This document shows, one piece after another, positions 24,110-30,097 of a DNA stretch of 45,853 bases. Made by a program: the position numbers and the translations under genes. The notes under the pieces were generated by a model. That model was not told the origin of the DNA. It saw only the letters and a list, made by a program, of their open reading frames with translations, and did not search any database. This stretch comes from Clostridiales bacterium VE202-21 (GTDB lineage: Bacteria; Bacillota; Clostridia; Lachnospirales; Lachnospiraceae), in assembly GCA_000509105.1 (NCBI GenBank), contig BAIF02000057.1, forward strand, positions 1 to 45,853, written 5' to 3'. Positions within the stretch are counted from its first letter, which is position 1; the number at the start of each line of letters is the position of its first letter.

Positions 24110-24658
24110 TTATTGATCCAAGAATGTGGTTTCTTCTATGCAAGAGAGACTGAACACATCATCTTTAAGGTCACTTTTTATTTGGAAAGTAACATCACCA
24201 GAATTGGTAAAAAGTATTTCTTCATTTTCAGAGCAAATAAACATGATGAATATTAGTTTAGAACAATGTCCGTCTAAATGAATTGGAAAATCTGATGTGA
24301 AAAACTGGTAAGGCCTTTCCAACCCCGGAGGAATAAAGTGTTCTTTCAAAATTCTGTGAGTGAGGGTGCACCTAACATATGCGCCACCTTTGCATAGAGC
24401 AGAGATATACATAATATTCACAGGGTTCGATGATAGGTTTTCCACAAAAAATCCAAAGATATACTCGCGATATGAAGAATTAAATTCTGATTTTATTATG
24501 GAATATCCAGTATTGCTTATTTTAAGGTTGTATCGTTTATGCCAGAGGCCAAACAATAGTTGCCCAGAAGATAGAAGAAACCCCACTACAGCAATAAAGG
24601 TAGTGATATTGTCCTGTGTTAACAACCTAGGAACATTCTTTATGGCTTCTCTAATCAT
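24110..24658 (-). CDS. Single-pass membrane protein, probable cargo
   Basis: The 182-residue protein has a short basic N-terminus, one membrane segment (ITTFIAVVGFLLSSGQLLFG, about residues 20-40) and a globular part rich in beta strands. I do not recognise the family. ATG at 24658 follows AAAGGAG. It has its own promoter at 24710-24738 and lies opposite the 26-codon peptide gene. A role in lysogenic conversion or exclusion is a guess from position only. Confidence 0.6.
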   Translation of the reverse strand: MIREAIKNVPRLLTQDNITTFIAVVGFLLSSGQLLFGLWHKRYNLKISNTGYSIIKSEFNSSYREYIFGFFVENLSSNPVNIMYISALCKGGAYVRCTLTHRILKEHFIPPGLERPYQFFTSDFPIHLDGHCSKLIFIMFICSENEEILFTNSGDVTFQIKSDLKDDVFSLSCIEETTFLDQ

Positions 24659-24709
24659 TGAATAATTTCTCCTTTCTTTCATACTCGGCATGGCAGTGCC
24701 TGTACACAC

Positions 24710-24738
24710 ATTATAGGGGATACGTAGCTAAATAACAA
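24710..24738 (-). promoter_or_regulatory. Promoter of the membrane cargo gene
   Basis: Minus-strand TTGTTA (24733-24738) and TATAAT (24710-24715) are 17 bases apart, about 50 bases before the start at 24658. Confidence 0.5.
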
Positions 24739-24764
24739 TACTACCATATGAGGGAGGTGAGAAC

Positions 24765-24932
24765 ATGACAAACAATAAACCCGAAATCAAACTTACAGAA
24801 GATACAGTAGAAAACATCAAAATCATGGCTCCATACCTTGATGAAACTTCTCAAAACCGTGTGTTTGGAATGATGCTGGAGGCAGTCAAAAATCTGCCTG
24901 ATGAAGATACTGATTCAAAGAAGGCAGGATAG
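24765..24932 (+). CDS. Small phage protein (55 aa)
   Basis: The ORF begins MTNNKPEIKLTEDTVENIKI and is charged and helical, with a middle MAPYLDETSQNRVFGMMLEA. The ribosome site GGGAGGTGAGAAC is strong. It resembles small element proteins that accompany repressors and relaxases in Firmicutes; I cannot give a function. The next small gene starts 8 bases later. Confidence 0.6.
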   Translation: MTNNKPEIKLTEDTVENIKIMAPYLDETSQNRVFGMMLEAVKNLPDEDTDSKKAG

Positions 24933-24939
24933 AGAGGAG

Positions 24940-25044
24940 GTGGATAAAACGAACGGAAAAAGAGATGTTGATTTCTGGATTACTTTTGTTGTTGGATTTG
25001 CAATTAGCCTGCTGGTAGCAGTTTTATGGCAGTTACTCAATTAA
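24940..25044 (+). CDS. Possible 34-residue membrane peptide
   Basis: A GTG start at 24940 gives a short basic segment followed by one membrane helix (FWITFVVGFAISLLVAVLW). The start overlaps GAGGAGG, leaving no proper spacer, so the true start is unsure. It lies between two well supported small genes on the same strand. Confidence 0.4.
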   Translation: MDKTNGKRDVDFWITFVVGFAISLLVAVLWQLLN

Positions 25045-25074
25045 AAAATAAAGTTTATATGGGAGGAGAAATAG

Positions 25075-25314
25075 GTGAAGAATAAAGAAGAAAAAACAAA
25101 AGATTTAAGAGCTAAATGTAACAATATTTTTTACGATAAAGACAGCAGGAAAGAAATCGAAGAAGCTATTACTAAAAAAGCGGTAGAACTTAAAGGGGCA
25201 AGTGAAGCGAGTGTATTAAGAGTTTATGATGTTTTGGCTTTACAAATGAATGAACTCCAAAGACTTAACAGAACAATGGAGTCCATTTTTGAAATTATTC
25301 GGAGGGCTGAATAA
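25075..25314 (+). CDS. Small charged phage protein (79 aa)
   Basis: The protein is Lys/Glu-rich and helical, beginning with KNKEEKTKDLRAKCNN, with a heptad-like C-terminus (VYDVLALQMNELQRLNRTM). GTG at 25075 follows GGGAGGAG. Its last 20 bases overlap the convergent DUF6173-like gene. No family recognised. Confidence 0.6.
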   Translation: MKNKEEKTKDLRAKCNNIFYDKDSRKEIEEAITKKAVELKGASEASVLRVYDVLALQMNELQRLNRTMESIFEIIRRAE

Positions 25315-25648
25315 AACCAATAGTCCTTTTGGGCCGATCTGCTTCTTTTTCAATAGATGTAAGCAAAAAGTTTAATTGGCTGACATGTTGGACGAGAGTA
25401 GACATTTTCCCATTGACATAACCTTTAAAAATCATAAGAACAGATTCTTCATAACTTATTTCAGTTACTTGCATTATTATAGATTGCCCAAAGTTTGTTA
25501 ATAATAGACCAATTTCATGATCGGCATCAAGTGTTTCTTCAAAATCACGAATATACTTTTTTAATATTTCAAACTGGGTATCTGAATAGGAGTATGCAAT
25601 CGGAAGAGGACCTATTTCTGGAATGTTTAAGTTTTCTAAGTTAAACAT
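25295..25648 (-). CDS. DUF6173-like phage protein
   Basis: The 117-residue protein contains FEETLDADHEIGLLLTNFGQ, a central beta-rich part and LVQHVSQLNFLLTSI, a pattern I associate with DUF6173 proteins of Firmicutes prophages. The function is unknown. It starts after GAAAGGAG and lies opposite the neighbouring small genes, probably with its own promoter (minus-strand TTGACC and TAAATA, 17 bases apart, near 25690-25720). Confidence 0.6.
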   Translation of the reverse strand: MFNLENLNIPEIGPLPIAYSYSDTQFEILKKYIRDFEETLDADHEIGLLLTNFGQSIIMQVTEISYEESVLMIFKGYVNGKMSTLVQHVSQLNFLLTSIEKEADRPKRTIGFIQPSE

Positions 25649-25798
25649 GGTGTTAATTCTCCTTTCACTAATAGTTGGCAGTGGCAGATGCCAATATTTA
25701 AAGTATAGGATATTTTAGGTCAAAAGACAAGAAAAGAAATATGTAAGACAAATTTCTTAAACCGCGGATGCCAGATGAATAGGAGAGAGGTGAGGAAA

Positions 25799-26044
25799 AT
25801 GAAAGCTCCACATATTGAAATCAAAACAAATAACTGTCGGACAGAAGTATTTGTCGATGGGGAAAAATTGGATGGTGTAAGAAAAGTAAGTTTCGAGCGT
25901 AAAGGCGGAACAGCACCGATTTTACACATTGATTTAATTGCAACGGATATGACGGTAGATGCGGTTATGATTCCGATATTGCCAGAAGTGTTTCGACCTT
26001 TTTACGAATCAAAAAAGCCATCCGAAGATGACTCTAATGTTTAA
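25799..26044 (+). CDS. Small phage protein (81 aa)
   Basis: The protein begins MKAPHIEIKTNNCRTEVFVD and is mostly beta strand, with a short acidic tail. ATG at 25799 follows GAGAGGTGAGG; an ATG at 25775 without a ribosome site is the alternative. Proteins of this pattern (IEIKTNNCRTEVFVDGEKL) are common in Clostridial prophages with no known role. It overlaps the end of the next minus gene by 4 bases. Confidence 0.6.
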   Translation: MKAPHIEIKTNNCRTEVFVDGEKLDGVRKVSFERKGGTAPILHIDLIATDMTVDAVMIPILPEVFRPFYESKKPSEDDSNV

Positions 26045-26235
26045 AGGCTCTGTGGTGCAGATTTGATAATAGGACATTTGGATGAATCACATTCATCTCC
26101 ATACATATTGTAATCACAATTCGCAATACCTTTTTCGTAGGATTTCTGGGAAAAATCCGATGTATCTATGTATTCAATGGAGATTGTGTGATCTTTGCCT
26201 TGTGCAGGACAGTAACCAGTGAAACGCTTTTGCAT
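26041..26235 (-). CDS. Small Cys-containing phage protein (64 aa)
   Basis: The protein has spaced Cys (YCPAQGKD, ANCDYNMYGDECDSSKCP), suggesting a zinc site. ATG at 26235 follows GGGTGTG; a GTG three codons upstream has too short a spacer. The gene is convergent with and overlaps the previous one by 4 bases. No family recognised. Confidence 0.55.
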   Translation of the reverse strand: MQKRFTGYCPAQGKDHTISIEYIDTSDFSQKSYEKGIANCDYNMYGDECDSSKCPIIKSAPQSL

Positions 26236-26325
26236 TTGATACACACCCTTTCTTTAATAGGAGTGTATCACAGAATAAGAAAAATAGAAAGTTCCTTAGT
26301 GGTTGGACTATGCAGAAAATAACGT

Positions 26326-26701
26326 GAAATTTTATTTAGATATTCGATTAAATACATAATAGCCATCTACCGCACTACAAGCAGATGACTATTAGCAGTC
26401 CATTGTATACCATGAGATTGAAACAACATCCGGCGCTCAGAGGCACTCACACATATTCGCGACTATGTGTAACCGGACTTCTGTGACATAGGTAGTGCGT
26501 CACGTTGTGACAATTGCGATTCTTATGTGGTAGACACCCACAGCCCAAAGCAAACGCTTATCATAATAATTGGCGGTTACACCTTTTATTATTCATCATG
26601 GTGCTTGGATTCGACATTAAGAAAGCTATGAGCTTTTCCAAAATGTCAACCCCCTTTCGGAACGGGCTAATTAAATTACATCGAATATCTAAATAAATTT
26701 C
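26326..26701 (+). ncRNA. Candidate large structured RNA (about 376 bases)
   Basis: This 600-base gene-free area holds a closed fold. The ends pair over 22 bases: 26326-26348 (GAAATTTTATTTAGATATTC and on) with 26680-26701, one bulge. Inside are hairpins at 26358-26368/26383-26393, 26449-26455/26464-26470 (ACACATA/TATGTGT) enclosed by 26429-26433/26473-26477 (TCCGG/CCGGA), 26499-26503/26507-26511, 26526-26530/26538-26542, and 26613-26618/26642-26647 enclosing AAGCT/AGCTT. The loop of the first hairpin (CGCACTAC, 26371-26378) can pair with GTAGTGCG (26492-26499), a likely pseudoknot. I do not match it to a known RNA class; large phage RNAs such as GOLLD or ROOL are the nearest idea. Strand is assumed from the flanking genes, and no clear promoter is seen. 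Confidence 0.6.
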
Positions 26702-26832
26702 AATATATTAACCAGAGGAAGTTATTTAGAAAGGACGGTGAAAGATGTATCCAATTTTGGAGAGATGTTTTCGAGCAGAAACGAGGAATACATATGAACG
26801 CAGAAATGTTAGAGGAAGGAGAGTAGTGAAGA

Positions 26833-27003
26833 ATGGCAAGACCAAGAGGAACAGATTCAGCAAGGGTTATTCAGGTAATAGAAACTATTTCTATTCGGGG
26901 AGAAGGAACGAAAGATGATTTGTGCCGGCCAATTAAACAGTATTGGGACTTTAATGGGAATCTGATTGCAGAGAACGATGATTGTATAAAAGAAAAAGAG
27001 TAG
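26833..27003 (+). CDS. Small conserved phage protein (56 aa)
   Basis: The protein begins MARPRGTDSARVIQVIETIS and contains DDLCRPIKQYWDFNGNLIAE, a pattern repeated in many Lachnospiraceae prophages. The start follows GGAAGGAG. The function is unknown. It is convergent with the DUF4145 gene, 4 bases away. Confidence 0.65.
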   Translation: MARPRGTDSARVIQVIETISIRGEGTKDDLCRPIKQYWDFNGNLIAENDDCIKEKE

Positions 27004-27007
27004 TCGC

Positions 27008-27682
27008 CTACTCACTTTTCTTTCTCTCAATTTGTTTAGACTGATCAATTCCGATGATATCAGCGTAGAGTTGTTGTTGATTATGACGTTCGATATACCA
27101 TTGTTGTAATAACAGTTCGATAAGTTTAATAAGCTTTTCGGCTTCAGATGGATCTATGTTTACAATAAGGTTTATGTCTTTTTCCATGTGGGCGCCGATG
27201 TTGCCAATACGACGAACACCATCTAATACAGCCCATTGATCCGTAGGAATTTTATCTTTTATAGCATCGATCTCTTCAAAAAGACTCTTTTTTGATACTT
27301 TGAAGAAATCACGAATCATTCCTTGGAGACAACGGCGGGAAAGCGTTGCGGAGGCCTTGGGGCTAAGATTCACAATTGCACAAGCTTCTTCGTAATCATT
27401 TCGAATAGCTTTAGGAATATAGTCAGGGAATTGGATTGCTAAAGACAATGGGAAGATGGGAATTGTCTTTTCTGACATTTCGTTTCCGGTATAGTCAGCA
27501 TAACTCGTGATTTTATCGCAATTTGGACATTTGTACATTCTTATTTTTAAACTATAGTCACTATCTAGTGTGTGACCAATATTACCTGCAGGTGTACGGA
27601 ATTTTACATCGCTAGAAGTAAATGTTCCGGTTATTACAGGAATTGTATGATTACAAAATGGACATGTGAAGATTTCAGACAT
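27008..27682 (-). CDS. DUF4145 domain protein with N-terminal zinc motif
   Basis: Two Cys pairs (FTCPFCNHT and YKCPNCDKI) near the N-terminus suggest a zinc ribbon. The C-terminal half has the DUF4145 pattern LSPKASATLSRRCLQGMIRD and VRRIGNIGAHMEKD. DUF4145 is found in proteins tied to restriction and defence loci and in stand-alone prophage proteins; the exact role is unknown. ATG at 27682 follows AAAGGG. The gene is isolated on the minus strand, which fits a cargo gene with its own expression. Confidence 0.8.
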   Translation of the reverse strand: MSEIFTCPFCNHTIPVITGTFTSSDVKFRTPAGNIGHTLDSDYSLKIRMYKCPNCDKITSYADYTGNEMSEKTIPIFPLSLAIQFPDYIPKAIRNDYEEACAIVNLSPKASATLSRRCLQGMIRDFFKVSKKSLFEEIDAIKDKIPTDQWAVLDGVRRIGNIGAHMEKDINLIVNIDPSEAEKLIKLIELLLQQWYIERHNQQQLYADIIGIDQSKQIERKKSE

Positions 27683-27805
27683 AATATTCATCCCTTTCAT
27701 CATTTGTTAGGAAGATTATACCCAAAATTTACATCTGTAACAACCAAAACGTACAAGCATAAACAGCAACATAGACAATCAGCACACATACAAAGGAGAA
27801 AACCG

Positions 27806-28039
27806 ATGGCAAGAAAAAACCTGAAAGAAGCCCGCAAGAGGGCGGGCATGACGCAACAGCAGATGGCTGACCGGCTGGAGATAGGATTGCGGCATTATAA
27901 ATATATTGAATCCGGTGAGGTGGTCGGAAATATTCAGATATGGGACGAACTGGAAGATATCACTGGAATACATCAACGGAAACTCCGAGAGATTTCAGAA
28001 ACTCATCCCGGCAAAGAAGATAATCAACAGAAACATTAA
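27806..28039 (+). CDS. Helix-turn-helix protein, module 1 plus-strand
   Basis: The 77-residue protein carries an XRE helix-turn-helix (ARKRAGMTQQQMADRLEIGL) and a longer tail after HQRKLREI. It starts after AAGGAG. Its last 80 bases overlap, in antisense, the gene at 27960. A close paralogue lies at 28781; the two share an almost identical stretch of about 50 bases around the helix-turn-helix, which points to recent duplication or gene conversion. Confidence 0.75.
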   Translation: MARKNLKEARKRAGMTQQQMADRLEIGLRHYKYIESGEVVGNIQIWDELEDITGIHQRKLREISETHPGKEDNQQKH

Positions 28040-28196
28040 GAATATCAGCAATTCTTACAAGCATATCAAGAGACGGTGAAGAATGTTCGCTTTCATAATT
28101 TCTATACGTACGAATTGATATAGAAAGTTGATCAGCCATTCTTTGAGCAGTAAAACCTCTTGATTTACGAATTTTATTTAAGCGTTTTCCAAACAT
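27960..28196 (-). CDS. Helix-turn-helix repressor, module 1 minus-strand
   Basis: The 78-residue protein has an XRE helix-turn-helix (LNKIRKSRGFTAQRMADQLS, IRTYRNYESEHSSPSLD) and the C-terminal VSVDYLLCRDEF usual in short repressors. ATG at 28196 follows GAGGAGG. It is divergent from the Cys-rich gene at 28319, with three AGTG-N11-CACT sites between, so it probably represses that promoter. Its 3' end overlaps the convergent gene at 27806 by 80 bases. Confidence 0.8.
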   Translation of the reverse strand: MFGKRLNKIRKSRGFTAQRMADQLSISIRTYRNYESEHSSPSLDMLVRIADILNVSVDYLLCRDEFLKSLGVSVDVFQ

Positions 28197-28214
28197 AGTA
28201 TACCTCCTCAAATT

Positions 28215-28301
28215 AGTGAAAGAAATCTGCACCATAATACTTGACAGTGTAATAATTTTACACTATAATTGGGGTATAAAACAGTGAAAGAATCTTGCAC
28301 T
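28215..28301 (+). promoter_or_regulatory. Divergent promoter with three AGTG-N11-CACT operators (module 1)
   Basis: Plus-strand TTGACA (28241-28246) and TATAAT (28264-28269) are 17 bases apart. Three 19-base sites of form AGTG-N11-CACT/C lie at 28215-28233, 28246-28264 (palindrome AGTGTAA-TTACACT between the boxes) and 28283-28301. The two outer sites also share most of a 23-base direct repeat. Repression by the HTH protein at 27960 is inferred. Confidence 0.75.
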
Positions 28302-28318
28302 ATAAAGGAGGAACCAAC

Positions 28319-28543
28319 ATGAAAATCAAAATCACAGGGAACAGATGTATAGGCTGTTACAAATACAGCCAGTACTACACGATTAGTGGGAGGGGCGAAT
28401 TGGAAGCCATTGATTGTGGGTATTGTGGAATCAGGCAGTGTACAACAAGACCGGGTAACCGTTGTAAGGAGTACCGAGAAAAAAGCAACGTGGGATTGAG
28501 TGAAGAGCAGCTATTAAGGCTACAGTGGCAAAAAGAGAAGTAG
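28319..28543 (+). CDS. Small Cys-rich protein, module 1
   Basis: The 74-residue protein has CIGCYKYSQYY, AIDCGYCGIRQCTTRPGNRC, eight Cys-type positions fit for zinc binding, and a helical tail not found in the module 2 copy. The start follows AAAGGAGG. It is the target of the divergent promoter at 28241. The family is common in Lachnospiraceae prophages, function unknown; a zinc-binding regulator or inhibitor is a guess. Confidence 0.7.
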   Translation: MKIKITGNRCIGCYKYSQYYTISGRGELEAIDCGYCGIRQCTTRPGNRCKEYREKSNVGLSEEQLLRLQWQKEK

Positions 28544-28608
28544 TACAGGCGCAATCAGCAACTTAGACAACCAGTATCTCATATACATTAACAGGAGGTG
28601 GCGTGTAT

Positions 28609-28755
28609 ATGGCAAAAAATGAAAAGGAGTATACCTGCACAGTAGAATACACTGAAGGCTGTGAACAGCGGCTAACCGAGGCGCTGGTAGGCATATATTA
28701 CCGGCGGAAAAGAGACAAGGAACTTGAAAATGTGACTGATGATAAAACCGCTTAG
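28609..28755 (+). CDS. Small phage protein (48 aa) between modules
   Basis: The ORF contains CTVEYTEGCEQRLTEALVGI followed by YYRRKRDKE, a pattern recurring in Clostridial prophages, with no known role. It follows ACAGGAGGTGG. Its upstream sequence resembles that of the module 1 HTH gene (both have a CAGCAAC..TAGACAA stretch). Confidence 0.65.
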   Translation: MAKNEKEYTCTVEYTEGCEQRLTEALVGIYYRRKRDKELENVTDDKTA

Positions 28756-28780
28756 GCGGTAGAACGGAGGACAAGCTTAG

Positions 28781-28990
28781 ATGGCAAGAGATAACCTGAA
28801 AGAAGCCCGCAAGAAGGCGGGCATGACGCAGCAGCAGATGGCTGAATATCTAGGTATCAGTGAGACTGCTTATCAAAATATAGAATATGGCATTTGTATA
28901 GGAAAAATAAAGCATTGGGATAAACTTGAAGACCTATTCGGAGTACATCAAAGAGTATTAAGAGAAATTAATTCTCATGCCGACAAGTAA
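28781..28990 (+). CDS. Helix-turn-helix protein, module 2 plus-strand
   Basis: The 69-residue protein is a paralogue of the one at 27806 (ARKKAGMTQQQMAEYLGISE, HQRVLREI). The start follows GGAGGACAAGCTTAG with a long spacer. It overlaps the convergent gene at 28968 by 23 bases. The shared order with module 1 shows a tandem duplication. Confidence 0.72.
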   Translation: MARDNLKEARKKAGMTQQQMAEYLGISETAYQNIEYGICIGKIKHWDKLEDLFGVHQRVLREINSHADK

Positions 28991-29171
28991 GATCATCCAA
29001 TGTAACATCAAATAGGTTTGCAAGAATGATTAGTTTTTCAATATTAGGTTCGTTTTTGCCTTGTTCGTAGTATTGATAAGCACTTACGGAAATATTAAGC
29101 CTGTCGGCAATATCTTTCTGAGTCAAAGGTGATTGTTTTCGAAGTTCTTTAAGGCGTTCATTAAATTTCAT
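28968..29171 (-). CDS. Helix-turn-helix repressor, module 2 minus-strand
   Basis: The 67-residue protein has an XRE helix-turn-helix (RLKELRKQSPLTQKDIADRL, VSAYQYYEQGKNEPN). It is only distantly like the module 1 repressor. ATG at 29171 is the start of the conserved part; the upstream ribosome site is GGAGGAATT. Its divergent promoter region carries ACCAA-N7-TTGGT sites, different from module 1, in line with a different DNA specificity. Confidence 0.78.
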   Translation of the reverse strand: MKFNERLKELRKQSPLTQKDIADRLNISVSAYQYYEQGKNEPNIEKLIILANLFDVTLDDLTCRHEN

Positions 29172-29188
29172 AATTCCTCCATCTGATA

Positions 29189-29242
29189 TTGACACCAAGG
29201 TAAAGTTGGTATAATATACAGATATACCAAGTAAAAGTTGGT
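29189..29242 (+). promoter_or_regulatory. Divergent promoter with two ACCAA-N7-TTGGT operators (module 2)
   Basis: TTGACA (29189-29194) is followed after 17 bases by TAATAT (29212-29217). Two 17-base palindromic sites, ACCAAGGTAAAGTTGGT (29194-29210) and ACCAAGTAAAAGTTGGT (29226-29242), lie across and after the promoter, 32 bases apart. The HTH protein at 28968 is the expected binder. Confidence 0.75.
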
Positions 29243-29313
29243 GTTTTAATATTTTTAATGTCTAATACTTTATTTTAACATGTAATGAGTTTTTAGGCAA
29301 AGGAGGAAGCCAT

Positions 29314-29502
29314 ATGAAAATTGAAGTCACAGGATCAAGATGTATTAGCTGTTATAAGTACAGCCAATATTACCATCGGAATTATTTAGGGGAATTTGAA
29401 GCGATTGACTGTGGGTATTGCGGAATCAGGCAGTGTACAACAAGGCCCGGAAATCGATGCAAGGCCTATAAAGAGAGAAGCAACGTGGGGATTTTAAGGT
29501 AG
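29314..29502 (+). CDS. Small Cys-rich protein, module 2
   Basis: The 62-residue protein is the paralogue of that at 28319 (CISCYKYSQYY, AIDCGYCGIRQCTTRPGNRC), with a shorter tail. All Cys of the core are kept. The start follows AAAGGAGGAAG. It is under the divergent promoter at 29189. The gene at 29515 follows after 12 bases. Confidence 0.7.
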   Translation: MKIEVTGSRCISCYKYSQYYHRNYLGEFEAIDCGYCGIRQCTTRPGNRCKAYKERSNVGILR

Positions 29503-29514
29503 GGGGACAAGCCT

Positions 29515-29748
29515 ATGTCAAAAAGAATTTCAGATAAGGATTTTGAACGTAAATCAAAGCAGACTGTCGATCTCGTAAAAGAATTCTCTTGTGAATGGTA
29601 CGGTTTTGGAGAAATCCTCGAAAATGTAATAAGAGGCATGTCCGCAAACGCCGGAACAGAGTACGAGGTTGAATACACAGAGATACAGATCAAACAGATG
29701 TTGGAGTTAGCAAGGAGGATATATAAAGATGAGACGGAAGCAACGTGA
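29515..29748 (+). CDS. Small phage protein (77 aa)
   Basis: The helical, charged protein begins MSKRISDKDFERKSKQTVDL. It follows AGGGGGAC and overlaps the next small membrane gene by 20 bases, so the two are translationally coupled with the Cys-rich gene upstream. No family recognised. Confidence 0.6.
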   Translation: MSKRISDKDFERKSKQTVDLVKEFSCEWYGFGEILENVIRGMSANAGTEYEVEYTEIQIKQMLELARRIYKDETEAT

Positions 29749-29842
29749 ACGCCCGATGACGGATCGGCAGCTGGTGAGAGTTCTGGCGGGGCTGGTAGTT
29801 GTATGGGGAGCCATGGTTGGGATCTACATAGCCATGGCATAA
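29729..29842 (+). CDS. 37-residue membrane peptide
   Basis: A basic N-terminus (MRRKQRERPMTDRQL) precedes one membrane helix (VLAGLVVVWGAMVGIYIAMA). The start follows AAGGAGGA inside the preceding gene. The topology is typical of small phage membrane peptides; the function is unknown. Confidence 0.55.
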   Translation: MRRKQRERPMTDRQLVRVLAGLVVVWGAMVGIYIAMA

Positions 29843-29846
29843 AAAA

Positions 29847-29879
29847 GTGCATATCAATGGGCGGGAACCCGATATGCAC
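29847..29879. other. Nine-base hairpin, possible terminator
   Basis: GTGCATATC (29847-29855) pairs with GATATGCAC (29871-29879), with a GGG/CCC pairing inside the loop. Six A just before it give a T-tract on the minus strand only; plus-strand transcripts would carry the hairpin after the small membrane gene. Confidence 0.45.
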
Positions 29880-29932
29880 TCCAATAATTAAATATCATTT
29901 ATATTATAGCAAATTCAGGAGGAATTGCAAGA

Positions 29933-30085
29933 ATGAAACAGCCAAAAAAGTTGAGCCGTATTCAGAAAATGTTGTTAAGTCGAAAAGGCTTGGATCCAGA
30001 CGAATGGCGGTTGATACATGAATCTAAAACAGATCTGCAGTTGATCCACAAGCTGACAGATGAAATAAAAACAATTCAAAAGTAG
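29933..30085 (+). CDS. DUF6906-like phage protein
   Basis: The 50-residue basic protein begins MKQPKKLSRIQKMLLSRKGL followed by DPDEWRLIHES, a pattern of small prophage proteins I associate with DUF6906. It follows CAGGAGGAA and starts the recombination/replication block, 12 bases before the ATPase gene. Function unknown. Confidence 0.6.
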   Translation: MKQPKKLSRIQKMLLSRKGLDPDEWRLIHESKTDLQLIHKLTDEIKTIQK

Positions 30086-30097
30086 GAGGGCATAAGG

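Noticed and set aside
26514..26696. Plus-strand ORF of 60 codons inside the candidate RNA
   Set aside because: It has no ribosome site, crosses several hairpins and has a composition unlike neighbouring genes.
26745..26918. 57-codon Arg-rich ORF before the gene at 26833
   Set aside because: It overlaps the better supported gene in another frame and its second half is a shifted reading of that gene; the Arg/Asn-rich product is typical of a shadow frame.
27008..27682. DUF4145 gene as part of a restriction-modification system
   Set aside because: No methylase, restriction or specificity gene lies near it.
27560..29510. CRISPR array or repeat-spacer structure
   Set aside because: Repeats in this area are operators and a gene duplication; no regular repeat-spacer pattern was found here or elsewhere.
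29803..30021. 72-codon plus ORF across the hairpin and the DUF6906-like gene
   Set aside because: It is out of frame with two well-supported genes and lacks a ribosome site at its start.
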